Origin: Pseudomonas fluorescens
GTDB taxonomy: Bacteria; Pseudomonadota; Gammaproteobacteria; Pseudomonadales; Pseudomonadaceae
Direction: 5' to 3'
DNA length: 64,000 nt
Assembly: GCF_902497995.1 (NCBI RefSeq)
Contig: NZ_CABVII010000029.1
Span: 1-64,000, forward strand
Shown in pieces: positions 61,571-64,000 of the stretch. Both the position numbers and the translations under genes were made by a program. Position 1 is the stretch's first letter, and each line of letters starts with the position of its first letter. The notes under the pieces were generated by a model. The model made no database searches and had not been told where the DNA came from. It saw only the letters and a program-made list of their open reading frames with translations.

Positions 61571-63643
61571 TCAGACGGTGGAGGCACCCTGTTGCAGAGC
61601 ATCCAGGTGATGGAACATTGCCAGGTCGCCTTTTACAAAGCTCGAGCCGCTCATGTCCGCCATGGTTGCCTGGCGAACCTTGAGACTGGTCAGTGACTGA
61701 CGGGCCGCCCAGAACGACGGACCACCTTCCCATTTAGGAAAACCGAAACCATTGACCATGACCAGGTCAATGTCGCTGGAGCGCGTGGTAACACCCTCGG
61801 CCAGCAGCAGTGCAGCTTCGTTGGCCATCGTCAGCAATGCCCGGTCGACAATATTGTCACGGCTGAAGACGCGGCGCTCGATGCCCTTGCGCACAGACTC
61901 CTGCACGATGAGGTCATTCACATTTGGATCTTCGCTGCGGCGCCCTTGCTCGTCATACAGGTAATACCCCGAGCCGGTCTTGCGCCCGAAGTGGCCTTGC
62001 TCGCACAGCAGGTCGGGAATGTCCACATAGCGTGAATTGCCATCGCGTAGATGGGAACGTGCCTGGCGCATGCGCCAAGCGATGTCGAGACCGGACATGT
62101 CGGCAACGGCAAAGGGACCCATCGCCATCCCGAAGGATTCCAGCGCGGCGTCGATCTGAGCCGGCAGCGCGCCTTCTTCCAGCATCAACTCGCACTCACG
62201 ACGGTAGGCTGCGTAAATGCGGTTACCGATGAAGCCGAATGCGTTGTTGGCAAGGATTGGCAGCTTACCCAGGCGGCGTACTACCGCAAAGCCGGTGCTG
62301 AGGGCTTCAGCAGCGGTGTACATGCCGCGCACCACTTCCACCAGGCGCATGACGTTGGCCGGACTGAAGAAGTGCAGGCCGATGACCCGCTGTGGATGCT
62401 TAGCCACCTCGGCGATCTGGTCCACGTCCAGATATGAGGTATTGGTCGCGAAAATGGCGTCCTTGTCCATCAGTGGCTCGATCTGACGCAGCAGGTTGCG
62501 CTTGACGGTGAGGTCTTCGAAGACCGCTTCAATAACCAGCTGCACCGAGGCAATCTGCGCCCAGTCAGTGCTGGCGTGCAAATGGCTCAGTTCGTTGTCT
62601 GCCTGGGCCTGGCTGATGCGGCCGGACTTGACCCGCCGTCGGTACTCGCCCCCTATGCGCTCCTGACCACGATGCAGCGCCGCTTCGTCCTGTTCCAACA
62701 GAACCACGTCCAGACCGGCCTGAAGGAAGGCCAAGGCAATACCACTGCCCATGGTGCCGGCGCCTATGACGGCCACTCGGCTGACGGGGCGAGGCTCGAC
62801 ATTTTTCAGTTCTACACGCTTCGCCGACTGGCGCTCAGCGAAGAACAGGTGACGCAATGCCAACGCTTCATTAGACATGCGCAGTTGCTGGAAGACCTCG
62901 CGCTCGGAGGTGAGGGCAAGGTCTATCGGCTGGCTGCCAGCATTCAGCACTGCAGCGATCGCTTTACTGACCTGCGGCCGATACTTGCCTGCTTTCAGTG
63001 CCTTGGCACTTGCCTGCTCGACCTGTTCAGCATCGCAGGGTTGGGTATCGCGATCGCGAATCCGGCATTTTCCATCCATGTTGCGCACGTAGTTCGCCGC
63101 GAAACTGGCCAGGTCGCCTTCTGCAATGGCATCGATCATTCCCAGCGTGAAGGCTTCCGCAGTTGAGACGCGGGTGCCGGCGCAGATCAGTTCGATCGCT
63201 TTGGGAATGCCGGTCAGGCGCGGAAGGCGCTGGGTGCCACCCGCGCCCGGTATCATGCCTAGAGTCACTTCGGGCAGGCCCAGCAAACTGCCTTGCGAGG
63301 CGACGCGGGCGTCGCACCCCAAGGCCAGTTCGAAACCGCCACCGAGCGCCGCCCCGTGGATCGCGGCGATGATCGGCTTACTGCACTGCTCTATGGCACT
63401 GATGACTTCGGGCAGTTGAGGACTTTCCAGCGGTTTGCCGAACTCGCTGAGATCGGAGCCAGCAATGAACATCTTGCCGGCGCCAATCAAGGCCGCGCCG
63501 ACCAAGTCCGAGTCATTTTCAACTTGCTTGATCGCATCGAGCAGGCCCTGGCGGACCTCCAGCGAGCCAGCGTTGACCGGGGGATTGTTGATATAAATCA
63601 GCGCGACGTTGCCGTCACGCTCAAGGGTGATGAGCGTGTTCAT
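61571..63643 (-). CDS. Fused enoyl-CoA hydratase/3-hydroxyacyl-CoA dehydrogenase
   Basis: About 690 residues. An N-terminal crotonase domain (1-190: AAIHGAALGGGFELALGCD with the catalytic Glu, LPEVTLGMIPGAGGTQRLPR). Then a 3-hydroxyacyl-CoA dehydrogenase domain (VAVIGAGTMGSGIALAFLQA at about 290-310, GLHFFSPANVMRLVEVV with the catalytic His, C-terminal 3HCDH). GAGGAGA precedes ATG 63643. A FadB/FadJ-like bifunctional protein for short-chain or dicarboxyl acyl-CoA. It begins ten bases after the acyl-CoA synthetase stop. Confidence 0.93.
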   Translation of the reverse strand: MNTLITLERDGNVALIYINNPPVNAGSLEVRQGLLDAIKQVENDSDLVGAALIGAGKMFIAGSDLSEFGKPLESPQLPEVISAIEQCSKPIIAAIHGAALGGGFELALGCDARVASQGSLLGLPEVTLGMIPGAGGTQRLPRLTGIPKAIELICAGTRVSTAEAFTLGMIDAIAEGDLASFAANYVRNMDGKCRIRDRDTQPCDAEQVEQASAKALKAGKYRPQVSKAIAAVLNAGSQPIDLALTSEREVFQQLRMSNEALALRHLFFAERQSAKRVELKNVEPRPVSRVAVIGAGTMGSGIALAFLQAGLDVVLLEQDEAALHRGQERIGGEYRRRVKSGRISQAQADNELSHLHASTDWAQIASVQLVIEAVFEDLTVKRNLLRQIEPLMDKDAIFATNTSYLDVDQIAEVAKHPQRVIGLHFFSPANVMRLVEVVRGMYTAAEALSTGFAVVRRLGKLPILANNAFGFIGNRIYAAYRRECELMLEEGALPAQIDAALESFGMAMGPFAVADMSGLDIAWRMRQARSHLRDGNSRYVDIPDLLCEQGHFGRKTGSGYYLYDEQGRRSEDPNVNDLIVQESVRKGIERRVFSRDNIVDRALLTMANEAALLLAEGVTTRSSDIDLVMVNGFGFPKWEGGPSFWAARQSLTSLKVRQATMADMSGSSFVKGDLAMFHHLDALQQGASTV

Positions 63644-63653
63644 GGGCTTCTCC

Positions 63654-64000
63654 TCAGGCAATCCTTACCAATGCATCGACTGCGACGACACCCTCGCCTT
63701 TGGCTTTCACCAGCAGCGGGTTCATCTCTGCCTCCAGCACCTGGCAGTCCTGTTGCAAGGCCAGTTGGGAGAAGGCGCTGACTGCCTGAGCGACGGCTTC
63801 CAGGTCGCCTTCCTGACGGCCGCGATAGCCGGCAAGTGCTTTCAATGCCTTTACTTCACCCACCATCTCACGTGCCTGTTCGACGCTGACCGGGGCCAGG
63901 CGCATGGCGCGGTCGCAGTAGATTTCGGTGAGAATGCCACCGGCCGCCAGCATCACCAGCGGACCGACATCGGGGTCGCGGCGGTAACCCACCAATACTT
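63654..64000 (-). CDS. ADP-forming acyl-CoA synthetase, C-terminal part
   Basis: Only the last about 115 codons are inside the window; the 5' end lies beyond 64000. The ATP-grasp end VGPLVMLAAGGILTEIYCDR, AMRLAPVSVEQAREMV and the final CQVLEAEMNPLLVKAKGEGVV match NDP-forming acetate/acyl-CoA ligases. It activates an acid to its CoA ester, the entry step for the hydratase-dehydrogenase encoded next in the operon. Confidence 0.88.
   Translation of the reverse strand, partial: VLVGYRRDPDVGPLVMLAAGGILTEIYCDRAMRLAPVSVEQAREMVGEVKALKALAGYRGRQEGDLEAVAQAVSAFSQLALQQDCQVLEAEMNPLLVKAKGEGVVAVDALVRIA

Overview
The window looks like a chromosomal segment of a Pseudomonas of the P. fluorescens type. It starts in a 5S rRNA typical of the genus and carries recCBD, mmsA-mmsB, OprD, MdaB and many REP-type palindromes. 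Most of it is GC-rich backbone. Two stretches (about 9.5-30.2 kb and 41.7-52.1 kb) have a different composition and hold accessory genes.

Layout. 1-9.5 kb: 5S rRNA end, then recC-recB-recD as one translationally coupled operon. 9.53-30.21 kb: a genomic island of about 20.7 kb inserted in the 3' end of a LysR gene. A 133-bp direct repeat bounds it and rebuilds the LysR C-terminus, and it encodes a tyrosine integrase next to the left repeat. Inside are an integrase remnant, two serine recombinases and the tail of a third, phage-type KilA/KilAC regulators around a ClpP-like protease, and a 0.65-kb noncoding array of palindromes. There are also two diverged copies of a leader-plus-small-ORF module, a SERAC1/PGAP1-like lipase-fold protein, a eukaryote-like Ser/Thr kinase coupled to a PP2C phosphatase, and a three-gene operon around a UvrD-like helicase. 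The right half looks like a defence cargo and is the best candidate here for an undescribed system. 30-41 kb: the LysR regulator with mmsA-mmsB (valine catabolism), then a cupin, two more LysR regulators, a TauE/SafE exporter, an ABM monooxygenase, MdaB, an NAD-dependent epimerase/reductase and a SulP transporter.

41-52 kb: an accretion zone. It holds a FitAB/VapBC toxin-antitoxin pair with a 14-bp-arm operator, a chemoreceptor remnant, a histidine phosphatase overlapping a PAP2 phosphatase, and HipBA. It also holds DUF6124-type genes with a shared structured leader, a PliI-like periplasmic protein, three broken copies of an isochorismatase-family gene, two tiny overlapping ORFs, and remnants of GFA, IS66 and a plasmid/ICE-type protein. 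52-64 kb: nhaA, an OprD porin with an AbrB-type membrane protein, a TAXI-TRAP transporter (binding protein and fused permease), LysR, MmgE/PrpD, and an operon with an ADP-forming acyl-CoA synthetase (cut by the window end) and a fused enoyl-CoA hydratase/3-hydroxyacyl-CoA dehydrogenase. Together the last group looks like uptake and CoA-dependent breakdown of an unidentified carboxylic acid.

All calls rest on reading sequence and remembered family motifs. No database search, folding or alignment program was run.
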